From positions 271,006 through 335,005 of the forward strand of contig NZ_JYJA01000039.1 in assembly GCF_000956465.1 (NCBI RefSeq): 64,000 bases of DNA. Reading direction: 5' to 3'. Of the stretch, positions 7,794 through 16,517 are shown piece by piece. The translations under genes and the position numbers were made by a program. The stretch's first letter is position 1. Every line of letters begins with the position of its first letter. This DNA is from Microbacterium trichothecenolyticum (GTDB lineage: Bacteria; Actinomycetota; Actinomycetes; Actinomycetales; Microbacteriaceae). Below the pieces are notes generated by a model that made no database searches, was not told where the DNA came from, and saw only the letters and a program-made list of their open reading frames with translations.

Positions 7794-9587
7794 TTATTGG
7801 GCAGATTCGCAGGAAGATGCAACCGCGCCTGTTTCTGCAGCGTTAATGGTGGGTGACAACTCGGTGCCGAGCGCGGGAGTCCGTGGGGTGCGCACTACGA
7901 ATGTCGCCGTGGACTGCTCGCCCGGAGCCAGTTCGCTGGTCCACATCTGCACGAGACGGCCCGCGTGCATGCCGCCGCCGAAACCCGCGAAATCTGCGTC
8001 ATCGCCTACACCCGAGGCGACGAGCTCGGCTCCTTGGGGGAGGTAGATGTAGGCGACGGTGCGGGCGCTGCCGCGCGGAACGCCGTAGTTCTCCGCGCCG
8101 GTGATGTAGGCGGGAAGGGAAGCCGCATCGGCAGGCGCGTTGTTACGCAGCGTGACGGTGAGCTCGGCCAGCGAGTCCGAGTCCGGGCCCGTGCACCAGC
8201 CGACGCCGGCCGTGAGCTCCGTGTAGTAGTCCATCTTCGATCCGGTGCCGTCGTTGACGTACACCCCGAATCGCGTGGTCGTGGCGTCGGTCACCGGCAG
8301 TCGACCCTGCAGTGTCGTGCCGTCGAGCAGCGCCTGTTCGTCTTCGTGCGCGTTCCAGATGAGCAGGCGACGCTCGCCGCCCGCCCGGGCGAGCGCGCCG
8401 ATGAGGGTCGTCGGGTCGGACTCCCCGTCCACGAGCGCCGTGAACACCGCGGCGGATGCTGCGGCGAAGAACGCGTCCTGATCCGCCGGCCGTGCGTACC
8501 GGAGGTAGACCTCGTTCAGCAGCAGGTCGACGGCGTTGTCGGCCGTGAGCACGTCGCCGGTGGGAAGGTTCACCGGGCCGGTGGCGGTGAGCAGGTACGA
8601 CAGCGTCACCGGGTCGATGGTGAGGACGCCATCCACCGACGTGCCGAACTCGCGCGCCCACATCTCTCGTGCGATCGGGGCGCTGACCGTGAAGTCCGGG
8701 ATCTGCGTCGCGTTCTGGATGTAACGCGCGGGGCGCTCTCCGAAGAGCGCCAGGGTCTCCGCATCCATCGGCACGACCGCATCGTCGAACCGGGTGAAGT
8801 CGGCCGTCGAGCCTGTCGCGGTCAGCGTGAGGCGGCCGTCGTCGGCGTGCAGCACGACCATCGCGCCGACGATGCCGCCGAGCGAGCGCCACTCCGCGTT
8901 GTTCTGGACGAGCACGAGGTAGTCGCGCGGGCTCTCGGCGCCGAGCATGGCCGGCAGGAGCGCGGTCGCGCGGGCGAGCGCGTCGGCGGCGGGGGCGGTG
9001 TCGCCGAGCATGCGGCTCATGTCGTCGACCGCCGAGCGCAGCGGCGCGACGAGAGCCGTCGAGTCGATCGATGAGACGGATGCCTCGGCCCGGGCGATCC
9101 CCGCGGCTCCCTCCGCGGCAGCGGGGTGCAGTGCGGCGATGGTCTCGAGGTCGAATCGGCCGTCCACCGGGCGGAGGGCGTCGAGTGAGAGTCCTCCGGC
9201 GGCGTCGGCGAGCGGCTGCAGTGACGTGGCCGCGAGGTCGTCGACCGCGGCGGCTACGGTCGAGACCGCCGCGAGCTGGGGTCCGACCCAGGGGAGGGAC
9301 TCCGACGCCTTCCACACCGGGTCGCTGGTGAGGTCGTGCGCGGCGGCGGTGTCGGCTTGCAGATCGCCGAGCCGTTCCGTCACGGCCGCGGGATCGTCGA
9401 GACCGTCGCGGATCGTGGCGACCTGAGAGCGCGCCGCTTCGAGGTGCTGGTAGGCGAGAAGGCCTCGGACGCCGAGCCAGCATGCCGCGGCGAGCATGAG
9501 CAGCAGAATGCCGCCGAGGACCCACGCGATCACGGCACCCGCACGGCGGGCGGAGGAGGGGAGCACGGGTCGGGTCACGCGCTCCAC
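7794..9587 (-). CDS. DUF4012 domain-containing membrane-anchored protein
   Basis: The 597-residue protein has one N-terminal transmembrane helix (AGAVIAWVLGGILLLMLAAACWLG, about residues 16-39) and a large extracytoplasmic DUF4012-type region. Recognisable stretches are DYLVLVQNNAEWRSLGG, PDFTVSAPIAREMW and VDGVLTIDPVTLSYLLTATG. These proteins recur next to exopolysaccharide loci in Actinobacteria, and this one sits beside such a locus, so a cell-surface polysaccharide role is plausible but unproven. The GTG start at 9587 has no obvious Shine-Dalgarno. Confidence 0.8.
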   Translation of the reverse strand: MERVTRPVLPSSARRAGAVIAWVLGGILLLMLAAACWLGVRGLLAYQHLEAARSQVATIRDGLDDPAAVTERLGDLQADTAAAHDLTSDPVWKASESLPWVGPQLAAVSTVAAAVDDLAATSLQPLADAAGGLSLDALRPVDGRFDLETIAALHPAAAEGAAGIARAEASVSSIDSTALVAPLRSAVDDMSRMLGDTAPAADALARATALLPAMLGAESPRDYLVLVQNNAEWRSLGGIVGAMVVLHADDGRLTLTATGSTADFTRFDDAVVPMDAETLALFGERPARYIQNATQIPDFTVSAPIAREMWAREFGTSVDGVLTIDPVTLSYLLTATGPVNLPTGDVLTADNAVDLLLNEVYLRYARPADQDAFFAAASAAVFTALVDGESDPTTLIGALARAGGERRLLIWNAHEDEQALLDGTTLQGRLPVTDATTTRFGVYVNDGTGSKMDYYTELTAGVGWCTGPDSDSLAELTVTLRNNAPADAASLPAYITGAENYGVPRGSARTVAYIYLPQGAELVASGVGDDADFAGFGGGMHAGRLVQMWTSELAPGEQSTATFVVRTPRTPALGTELSPTINAAETGAVASSCESAQ

Positions 9588-9724
9588 CTTAAACGCGGCT
9601 CGAGAATGGAGTGCGCCGGCCGATTTGCGGCGCTCTCAGCGATGCGGCCAGAATGTGGGAGCGGCCGGGGGGCGCGTCGTCGACGTGCGTTCGATCCGAT
9701 CGGGACCGCGGAGGGGACGGCGAA

Positions 9725-9988
9725 GTGAACAGCGCCGCCTCGTCGCGCGCGCAGCGTCGTGCGCAGGCCGCGTTCCGCGAAGCGTACCGGCGCGACGTGC
9801 TGGGAAGCGCGACCGCACGGCGGCGCGTGATCGCGAAATACCGCGGTGACGACGGGTGGCAGCCGGTCAAGGGTGTGCGTCTGGATGACGAATCGGCCCA
9901 GGCGTTCATGGCCGACGGCGTCACGCTCGTGCGCGTGCGTCGTCGTGGGCGAGAGATCGAAGTGGGCCTTCGCCGCTACCTCGGCTGA
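9725..9988 (+). CDS. Small basic hypothetical protein
   Basis: An 87-residue protein starts at GTG 9725 behind a strong GGAGGGG. It is rich in Arg/Ala (RAQRRAQAAFREAYRRD, TARRRVIAKYRGDDGW) and ends with GREIEVGLRRYLG. There is no membrane segment and no family I recognise. The ribosome-binding site and the hairpin after the stop support a real gene. Confidence 0.55.
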   Translation: MNSAASSRAQRRAQAAFREAYRRDVLGSATARRRVIAKYRGDDGWQPVKGVRLDDESAQAFMADGVTLVRVRRRGREIEVGLRRYLG

Positions 9989-9994
9989 GCTCGC

Positions 9995-10020
9995 GTCGGG
10001 CGAGCACGCGCCCGCCCGAC
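9995..10020. terminator. Stem-loop between convergent genes
   Basis: GTCGGGCG (9995-10002) pairs with CGCCCGAC (10013-10020) across a 10-nt loop. It lies between the small basic gene and the convergent ugd gene. No T-run follows, so it is a probable rather than certain terminator. Confidence 0.5.
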
Positions 10021-10042
10021 GTCGTCGGTGCGTCATGAGGTG

Positions 10043-11353
10043 TCAGGGGCGTCCCATGCCGAAGTACTCCCAGCCCGCAGAGCGCCAGGCGGCGGCATCG
10101 AGGCAGTTGCGTCCGTCGACGATGACACGGCCGGCCACCAGGGAGGCGGCGTGCTCGGGCGGCAGCTGGCGGCGGTACTCGTCCCATTCCGTGACGACGA
10201 TCACACCGTCGGCGCCGGTGAGGGCTTCGTCGCGGTCGGCGACGTAGTTGAGCTGCGGATGCCGCGCCCGCGCGTTGTCGATCGCTTCAGGGTCGGTCAC
10301 GGTCACGATGGCGCCGAGCCCGTGGAGCGCGACCGCCACGTCGAGCGCGGGGGAGTCGCGGATGTCGTCGCTGTGCGGCTTGAAAGCGGCCCCCAGCACC
10401 GTGATCTTCTTCTCGAACACCGAGCCGCCCAGGGCGTTGACGGTGAGCTGCACGGCGCGCTCGCGGCGCCGCAGGTTGATCGCGTCGACCTCGCGGAGGA
10501 AGCTGACCGACTCGCCGCGGCCGAGCTCCTCGGCACGTGCCGAGAACGCGCGGATGTCCTTCGGGAGGCAGCCGCCGCCGAACCCGATGCCGGCACCGAG
10601 GAAGCGGCGGCCGATGCGCGCGTCGTGGCCGATGGCATCGGCGAGCTGGGTGACGTCGGCACCGGTGACCTCCGCGATCTCGGCCATCGCGTTGATGAAC
10701 GAGATCTTCGTCGCGAGGAACGCGTTGGCCGCGGCCTTGACGAGTTCTGCGGTGGCGAGATCGGTGACGATGAACGGCGTGTTCTTCGCGACGGCCGTGT
10801 GGTAGACCTCGCGGAGCACGTCGGCGGCACGCTCGCCGGCGTCACCCGCGGGCACACCGGCGACGAGGCGGTCCGGATCGATCGTGTCCTGCACAGCGAA
10901 GCCTTCACGCAGGAACTCGGGGTTCCACACCAGGGTGGCGCCAGTCGGCGTCACCCGCTCGGCCAGCTCGGCCGCGGTGCCCACCGGCACGGTCGACTTT
11001 CCGGCGACGACGTCGCCCTCGCGGAGGTAGGGGATCAGGCCGTCGACCGCGGCGTTCACGTACGTGAGATCGGCGGCGTAGCCGTCTTTCTGCTGCGGGG
11101 TGCCGACGCCGATGAAGTGCACGTCGGAACCGTGCGCCTCGGCCATGTCGGTGGTGAATCGCAGGCGACCCGACGCGATCCCGTCCGACAGGATCTGCTG
11201 CAGACCGGGCTCGAAGAACGGCGCCTGGCCCTGCGAGAGCGACGCGATCTTCCGCTCGTCTACATCGATGCCGATCACCTCGTGACCGATCGAGGCCATG
11301 GCGGCGGCGTGGACGGCACCGAGGTAGCCGCAACCGATGACTGACAGACGCAT
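10043..11353 (-). CDS. ugd: UDP-glucose 6-dehydrogenase
   Basis: The 436-residue enzyme shows the N-terminal Rossmann motif VIGCGYLGAVHAA, the substrate segment WNPEFLREG (about 143-151), and the catalytic loop GFGGGCLPKD with nucleophile Cys262. The C-terminal UDP-binding domain contains VLGAAFKPHSDDIRDSP. It oxidises UDP-glucose to UDP-glucuronate with two NAD, supplying acidic sugar for the polysaccharide built by the neighbouring genes; galU at 26-27 kb would make the UDP-glucose. The ATG follows AAGGAG. It is divergent from the glycosyltransferase operon starting at 11586. Confidence 0.95.
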   Translation of the reverse strand: MRLSVIGCGYLGAVHAAAMASIGHEVIGIDVDERKIASLSQGQAPFFEPGLQQILSDGIASGRLRFTTDMAEAHGSDVHFIGVGTPQQKDGYAADLTYVNAAVDGLIPYLREGDVVAGKSTVPVGTAAELAERVTPTGATLVWNPEFLREGFAVQDTIDPDRLVAGVPAGDAGERAADVLREVYHTAVAKNTPFIVTDLATAELVKAAANAFLATKISFINAMAEIAEVTGADVTQLADAIGHDARIGRRFLGAGIGFGGGCLPKDIRAFSARAEELGRGESVSFLREVDAINLRRRERAVQLTVNALGGSVFEKKITVLGAAFKPHSDDIRDSPALDVAVALHGLGAIVTVTDPEAIDNARARHPQLNYVADRDEALTGADGVIVVTEWDEYRRQLPPEHAASLVAGRVIVDGRNCLDAAAWRSAGWEYFGMGRP

Positions 11354-11499
11354 GGGGACTCCTTGTTGTTGGAAGCTCGCTGCTCGTGCGTCATTGCCAA
11401 GCGTCGCTCGTGAGGCGGACTCGGTTATTTCCTACCAGATCGAGCGGGCACCGGTGGCCCACGTGGCCCGGTGAAACGCCTCCGGCACCGCGAGGTCCT

Positions 11500-11522
11500 C
11501 GTGTGACAAAGCCTGTAACACG
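11500..11522. promoter_or_regulatory. Imperfect palindrome upstream of the polysaccharide operon
   Basis: CGTGTGACA (11500-11508) and TGTAACACG (11514-11522) form 9-bp arms with one mismatch around AAGCC. The site lies in the 232-nt divergent region between ugd and the glycosyltransferase operon. It shares a G(T/G)ACAAAG-like core with palindromes at 24818 and 27201. Regulatory role is inference. Confidence 0.35.
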
Positions 11523-11585
11523 AGGGTGCTATCGTGTCCCCGGCAGCTGGGGATCTGCATATTTCGGAATGGAGTGTAGTCCCGC

Positions 11586-12761
11586 TTGCCCCTAGAGAAT
11601 GACTTCCCTTACGAGTCGTCAACGAAGTCAGACTCTTTCACTTCAGGCACCAGCCCGGCCAATAGCACGCGCGTATACGTCCACCTCGACCACGGTCGAA
11701 GTTTCCAGGCATGGAGCGACCGACACCTCCGCGGGGAGGTATGGGAAGCGACCCCGTATGGATACGGGGGCGCGGCGGGCATGGTCGACTTGACGTCGTC
11801 AAGTGACGCTGCAGAGTCGCGGGTCGGACGGTTTCTCCGCCGAGCGACCACTTTTCTTCTCGGATTCGACTACGTTCACGCCTGGCGCAACCGAAGGACG
11901 TGGCGTGAAGCAGATGTCGTGTGGACGCACACAGAGCACGAACATCTCGCTATCCGTGCGGTCGAACGAGTTCTGAGGTGGGAACCGCGGCCGATGATCG
12001 CGCAGAGCGTGTGGCTGTGGGACCGCTGGCCGTCCCTCGGCCGATTTCGACGGGGTCTTTACCGTTCACTGCTTCAGGGGCCGAGCCTCCACACCACTCT
12101 GAGCCGCGAGAATGCGGAAATCGCCCGCGCGCAGTTGCAGCCCGCCCCCGTCGCCCTGATTCCGTTCGGGACCCAGGACATCTCCTCCCCTAATCCTCAC
12201 TCGGGCGGCTCCGGGGTCGTGGCCCCGGGAAACGATCGTCACCGCGACTGGCAGACACTGATGACCGCGGTGTCAATGCCGGCTCCAATACCTACTCAGA
12301 TCCTGACTCGGCGGCTGAAGCAGAGTGACACGCAGAACGCACCTAGTGTCAATATCCAACAGTCCCGATCGACCGCTGAGATGGCTGCGGCCTATGCCCG
12401 AGCCGGGGTTGTGGTGGTGCCTCTGCACTCGAATCACCACGCATCCGGAATCACGGTCGGCCTTGAGGCCATGAGTCTCAGCAAGCCACTCGTGATCGCA
12501 GACATCGGCGGAGTGCGGGATTACTTCGAGGGCTACGCCGAGTTCTATGCCGCTGGCGATGCGTCTTCGCTTCGCACGGCCGTGGGGCGAGCCGCCGAGG
12601 GGGTTGCTGCGGATGCGCCCTCCAAGGCGTCGCGCGGCTTGACCGCGGACGACTACGTGCACCGTCACCTCGCTGCGACCGCATGGCTGCTGCGAACCGA
12701 GGGCTCACTGGCGGACATCGAGCGATTCGCCCCTTTCCGCTACGCCGGGGTCACGTCATGA
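11586..12761 (+). CDS. Glycosyltransferase (GT-B fold, polysaccharide locus)
   Basis: The 391-residue protein has weak N-terminal similarity to nucleotide-sugar transferases and a clearer C-terminal GT-B donor-binding region: AYARAGVVVVPLHSNHHASGITVGLEAMSLSKPLVIADIGGVRDYF, here interrupted for brevity as the segments AYARAGVVVVPL, SGITVGLEAMS and KPLVIADIGG. It lacks a signal peptide or membrane helix and should act at the cytoplasmic face. The start is TTG 11586 behind GGAATGGAG; no better start exists in frame. It is first in a plus-strand operon and overlaps the next gene by 4 nt (ATGA). Donor and acceptor are unknown. Confidence 0.78.
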   Translation: MPLENDFPYESSTKSDSFTSGTSPANSTRVYVHLDHGRSFQAWSDRHLRGEVWEATPYGYGGAAGMVDLTSSSDAAESRVGRFLRRATTFLLGFDYVHAWRNRRTWREADVVWTHTEHEHLAIRAVERVLRWEPRPMIAQSVWLWDRWPSLGRFRRGLYRSLLQGPSLHTTLSRENAEIARAQLQPAPVALIPFGTQDISSPNPHSGGSGVVAPGNDRHRDWQTLMTAVSMPAPIPTQILTRRLKQSDTQNAPSVNIQQSRSTAEMAAAYARAGVVVVPLHSNHHASGITVGLEAMSLSKPLVIADIGGVRDYFEGYAEFYAAGDASSLRTAVGRAAEGVAADAPSKASRGLTADDYVHRHLAATAWLLRTEGSLADIERFAPFRYAGVTS

Positions 12762-13864
12762 AGACGTCGATCACCTTCATCACCCACACAGCCACTCCAG
12801 GTGGTGCCGAGCTCGCCCTTGCGCGCTACATCGAGGGCGCGTCGGATGTGGACGTCGAGGTGATCACGTTCGAAGACGGGCCGCTGTGGCGCGATCTCGA
12901 ATCGTCAGCCTCCGCGAAAGTCATCGTCTTGCGCGGCGGGCTCCTCGGTCAGCTGCGGGAATTGCGCGCTGCGATGAAGCGGCGACGCGACCGCATCTTC
13001 ATCGGCAACTCCATGCGCGGCTCGTTCTACATGGCGCTTGCGCAGGACCGGTTGACGACCTCGCTCTACTGGGCGCGCGATCAGCTCGTCGCGAGCTCAA
13101 TGTCGCGCGTCGCCGTCGCGCTCACCCGTTGGGTGACGCTCACGCGAGTCAGCGGATGCCTGGCCAACTCGATCTCGACCGAGCGCACTGTGCGCACCCT
13201 GAAGCCACGGCTCGATACTCGCGTCGTCTACAGTCCGTCGGGGATCGCTGCGGATGACACCCAACACAGCCGGCAGTTCGCAGCCCGACCGACCAGGCTG
13301 GTGTTCCTCGGGAGGCTGGCCCCTTGGAAGGGGCCCGATCTCGCCGTCCGTGCCGTTGCGGCGCTCATTGCTCAGGGCCACAGCGTCACGCTCACCGTCG
13401 CTGGCGGACCTCTCTTCGGGGAGGAGGCGTTCGACGACAGCCTGCGCGCTCTCGCCGAAGAACTGGGGGTTTCGAAGTCTGTCGAATTCCTCGGCCATGT
13501 TGCCGAGGTGAGGCCTCTTCTTGACCGGCACGACGTTCTTCTGCATTGCTCCACTGTCCCGGAACCGTTCGGTCAGGTGATCGTCCAAGCGATGGCGGCC
13601 GGACTTGTGGTCGTTGCAGCGGACTCCGGTGGTCCGAAGGAGATCATCAGCGATGGGGTGAACGGCTTCCTGTACGCGACAGGCGATCTTTCGGCCCTCA
13701 CCGCGACGGTCCGATCAGCGCTGGAAGGCGAACCGAGCGCGCTGCAGTCATTGTCCGATGCCGCGCGCGAGAGGGCGCGTCACTTCGACGACGCGCATTG
13801 CATCACCGAGATCACACAGGCGGTCGTCGAACTGGGGCTCAAGGAGGCGGCGCTTGTCCGCTGA
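12758..13864 (+). CDS. GT4-family glycosyltransferase
   Basis: The 368-residue protein has a GT4 layout. The N-terminal acceptor domain starts ITFITHTATPGGAELALARY with the glycine-rich loop. The C-terminal domain contains RLVFLGRLAPWKGPDLAVRA, VEFLGHVAEV and the EPFGQVIVQAMAAGLVVVAA (E-x7-E) retaining signature. It is translationally coupled to the previous gene. The predicted role is adding one sugar of the repeat unit on the inner membrane face; the linkage is unknown. Confidence 0.88.
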   Translation: MKTSITFITHTATPGGAELALARYIEGASDVDVEVITFEDGPLWRDLESSASAKVIVLRGGLLGQLRELRAAMKRRRDRIFIGNSMRGSFYMALAQDRLTTSLYWARDQLVASSMSRVAVALTRWVTLTRVSGCLANSISTERTVRTLKPRLDTRVVYSPSGIAADDTQHSRQFAARPTRLVFLGRLAPWKGPDLAVRAVAALIAQGHSVTLTVAGGPLFGEEAFDDSLRALAEELGVSKSVEFLGHVAEVRPLLDRHDVLLHCSTVPEPFGQVIVQAMAAGLVVVAADSGGPKEIISDGVNGFLYATGDLSALTATVRSALEGEPSALQSLSDAARERARHFDDAHCITEITQAVVELGLKEAALVR

Positions 13865-15314
13865 CCAGACGAATCTCGCAGGGGCGGCCGCGCGCGGCAG
13901 CGGTGTGACGCTGCTCGCTCAGGCCCTGCGCATCGGCATTCACTTCACTTCGATCTTCGTGCTGTCACGGCTGCTGACGCCGACGGATTTCGGAATGCTG
14001 GCCATGGTGACGGCGGTGGTAGGCGTCTCGGAGATTCTTCGCGATCTCGGGTTGTCGATGGCGGCAGTTCAGGCGGCGACATTGTCGCGCGCTCAGAAGT
14101 CGAATCTGTTCTGGATCAACACGGCTTCTGGAGCGCTCTTCGCGACAGCCGTGTTCCTGCTCGCCGAACCACTTGCCGCGCTCTTTCGAACCCCCGAACT
14201 CGTCGCCATCACCCACGCCGTCGCTGTGATCTATCTGATCAACGGGATCTCTGCGCAGTTCCGAGCCGAGATCAACCGCAATCTTTGGTTCGTACGCCTC
14301 TCTGCGGTCGATATCGTGCCGCAGCTGCTGGGACTGGCGGCAGCGATCATGCTGGCCATCGGCGGTGCGGGATACTGGGCTCTTGTCGCTCAGCTGATCA
14401 TCTACTCGGCCGGCGGCTTGGTGCTAGCTGTGGTGTTCGCCCGATGGTGGCCGGGGCTGCCGGCGCGCCGCGCGAATATGCGGGGACTGATCACGTTCGG
14501 CATCAGCGTGACGGGCACACAAGCGATCAACTATCTCGTAGGCAGCGTACCGACGGTTGCGCTAGGGATCGCGTGGAATGCATCGGTGACCGGTCTCTAC
14601 AACCGTGCGTATCAGCTGGCGATGGCGCCGTTCGCGCAAGTGGCCGCACCCCTCACGCGAGTCGCAGTTCCCGTCATCTCGCGGGTCTGGAATGCGCGCC
14701 CGCACGCCTTCGAATCGACGTTGGGAAAGGCCCAACTCGTCGGGTCGTACGTCGTCGCGCCGCTCTACTTCCTGCTCGCGGGCCTGGCGCCCTCCGTGAT
14801 CGAAATCGCCCTGGGGCCGCAGTGGTCTGCTGCCGGCCCGATTTTCCAGGCGATGTGCATCGGCGGCGTCTTCAGGGCGCTCACCCAGATCTCCTATTGG
14901 GCGTACCTTTCGAGGGGCGAAGCGGCGACGCAATTCAAGGTCTACATGTGGTTCCAGCCGGTCATCGTCGTCTGCACGCTCGCCGGGCTGCCGTGGGGCG
15001 CCCTCGGCGTAGCGATCGGCGGCTCAGTCGGCCTCTTCGCCTACTGGGTGATCTCCCTCATCACGGTCGGGCGCAATCTCCGCCTCGATGGCCTGCTGCT
15101 GCTGCGCCGCGCGGGACTGTCCATCCTGCTGGTCGGCTTGCCGATCGGCATCATCGGCTGGGTGGTTGAATTCGCGATCGACCAGCCACTCCTGGCGGTC
15201 GGCACTGGCTTGGCCGCCTCTGCCGCCTACCTCGGTGTGCTCGTGCTGCTGAGCGGACGAGCGCGCGGGGATCTGAAAGTGATCGTGGGCTTCATGCGGA
15301 GGGCCTTCGCGTGA
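13854..15314 (+). CDS. Wzx-type oligosaccharide flippase (MOP superfamily)
   Basis: The 486-residue polytopic protein has about 12-14 helices and typical Wzx features. It opens RGSGVTLLAQALRIGIHF, continues SRLLTPTDFGMLAMVTAVVG and later YNRAYQLAMAPF. It should flip lipid-linked repeat units across the membrane for Wzy. TTG 13854 is chosen because a perfect AAGGAGG lies 6 nt upstream; this overlaps the previous gene by 11 nt. Confidence 0.88.
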   Translation: MSADQTNLAGAAARGSGVTLLAQALRIGIHFTSIFVLSRLLTPTDFGMLAMVTAVVGVSEILRDLGLSMAAVQAATLSRAQKSNLFWINTASGALFATAVFLLAEPLAALFRTPELVAITHAVAVIYLINGISAQFRAEINRNLWFVRLSAVDIVPQLLGLAAAIMLAIGGAGYWALVAQLIIYSAGGLVLAVVFARWWPGLPARRANMRGLITFGISVTGTQAINYLVGSVPTVALGIAWNASVTGLYNRAYQLAMAPFAQVAAPLTRVAVPVISRVWNARPHAFESTLGKAQLVGSYVVAPLYFLLAGLAPSVIEIALGPQWSAAGPIFQAMCIGGVFRALTQISYWAYLSRGEAATQFKVYMWFQPVIVVCTLAGLPWGALGVAIGGSVGLFAYWVISLITVGRNLRLDGLLLLRRAGLSILLVGLPIGIIGWVVEFAIDQPLLAVGTGLAASAAYLGVLVLLSGRARGDLKVIVGFMRRAFA

Positions 15315-15406
15315 CCGAATCATCCTTTGTCGCTGCGCGACCCTCCGGGGTGCGGATGCAGCCGAGAACGACCCTGAGATCGGAGTCAGATCATGCACAG
15401 CGCTGA
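15311..15406 (+). CDS. Possible 31-codon coupled micro-ORF (or gene remnant)
   Basis: GTG 15311 overlaps the flippase stop as GTGA, the arrangement many real genes here use. It opens a 31-codon frame (MTESSFVAARPSGVRMQPRT...) that ends 14 nt inside the next gene. It may couple translation across the 78-nt gap or be the stub of a deleted gene. No conservation evidence is available. Confidence 0.2.
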   Translation: MTESSFVAARPSGVRMQPRTTLRSESDHAQR

Positions 15407-16427
15407 TCGGGAGATTTTGCAGAGCATCCGCAACGACACCAGCCGTACCTGGACATCGCTCATCGGCGACGCCAGCGATGTCGTACTGCTCGATGTACCG
15501 AGCCACCGGAATGCTGGTGATTCGATGATCTGGGGGGGCGAGGTCGAATATCTGCGCCAGATCGGCAAGCGAGTTGCGCTCTCCTCCGATCTCCGGCGCT
15601 ACAGCGCGGATGTCATCAACGCAAAGTCGTCCGAGGACACGCCGTTGCTCTTGCACGGTGGCGGCAACTTCGGAGACGTCTGGCCCGTGTTCCAGCGAGG
15701 GCGTGAAGAGGTCGTACGAGACTTCCCTCGACGCAAGATCATCCAGCTGCCGCAGTCGATCAAGTTCGAGACGGCGGAGAGCGCCGCGCGCGCCAATGCG
15801 ATCTTTGGTGCGCACGCTGACTTCACGCTGATCGTGCGCGACGAGCAATCCCTGGAGCGCGCGTCCCGTGGCCTTCCCGACGTCCGGACCGTCCTCTCGC
15901 CTGACGCCGCGCTCGGCTGGTCGCCCGCGGCGCCTGACATCGATGCGCGCGGCGTTCTCGCGCTGCTCAGAGAAGACCACGAAGCCCTCCACCCCCTGAA
16001 GACGGCGATCCTGCCGTACCTAGGCGCAGACGACGAGGCGACCGATTGGCACATAGGCTGGCCGACCGTCGCAAAGTGGCATCTCCTGAAGACGCCGGGA
16101 CGCGTCACCAGCGTCGTCCCAGCGCTGCGCAACTCGCCCTCTTACCGTCGTGTGCTCGAGTCCGCCGGCAACGCGCTGCTCGAGATGAATCTGGATTCCG
16201 CAGTGCGGCTCTTTGCGGGCCGTCCGCTCGTCGTGACCGACCGTCTTCACGCCCATGTGCTGGCGACTTTGTTGGGTATTCCGAACATCGTCTTCGACAA
16301 CTCATACGGCAAGATCTCGGCAATCGTGCGTGCGTACACGGGACAGTTCTCGACCACGAACTTCGTGAGCAGTATGGAAGAGGGACTCGATCTCATCTCC
16401 GACTTCCGCGAGCCCGCACAGAGGTGA
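15393..16427 (+). CDS. Polysaccharide pyruvyl transferase family protein
   Basis: The 344-residue protein has the PS_pyruv_trans signature: VLLDVPSHRNAGDSMIWGGE near residue 31, the LLLHGGGNFGDVWP loop (about 85-98), KIIQLPQSIKF, and a C-terminal VTDRLHAHVLATLLGIP. Related EpsI/EpsO-type proteins add a pyruvate ketal from PEP to a sugar of an extracellular polysaccharide, making it anionic. ATG 15393 follows CGGAG. It sits between flippase and polymerase, consistent with repeat-unit decoration. Confidence 0.85.
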   Translation: MHSADREILQSIRNDTSRTWTSLIGDASDVVLLDVPSHRNAGDSMIWGGEVEYLRQIGKRVALSSDLRRYSADVINAKSSEDTPLLLHGGGNFGDVWPVFQRGREEVVRDFPRRKIIQLPQSIKFETAESAARANAIFGAHADFTLIVRDEQSLERASRGLPDVRTVLSPDAALGWSPAAPDIDARGVLALLREDHEALHPLKTAILPYLGADDEATDWHIGWPTVAKWHLLKTPGRVTSVVPALRNSPSYRRVLESAGNALLEMNLDSAVRLFAGRPLVVTDRLHAHVLATLLGIPNIVFDNSYGKISAIVRAYTGQFSTTNFVSSMEEGLDLISDFREPAQR

Positions 16428-16517
16428 CGCGATGAAGAGGTTGACGGTTCGAGTGCGGGAGTCTTCCCTAGGTATCTGCGTTTGGTCCGTAGGATGCAAC
16501 TTTGATCGAGCGAACCT

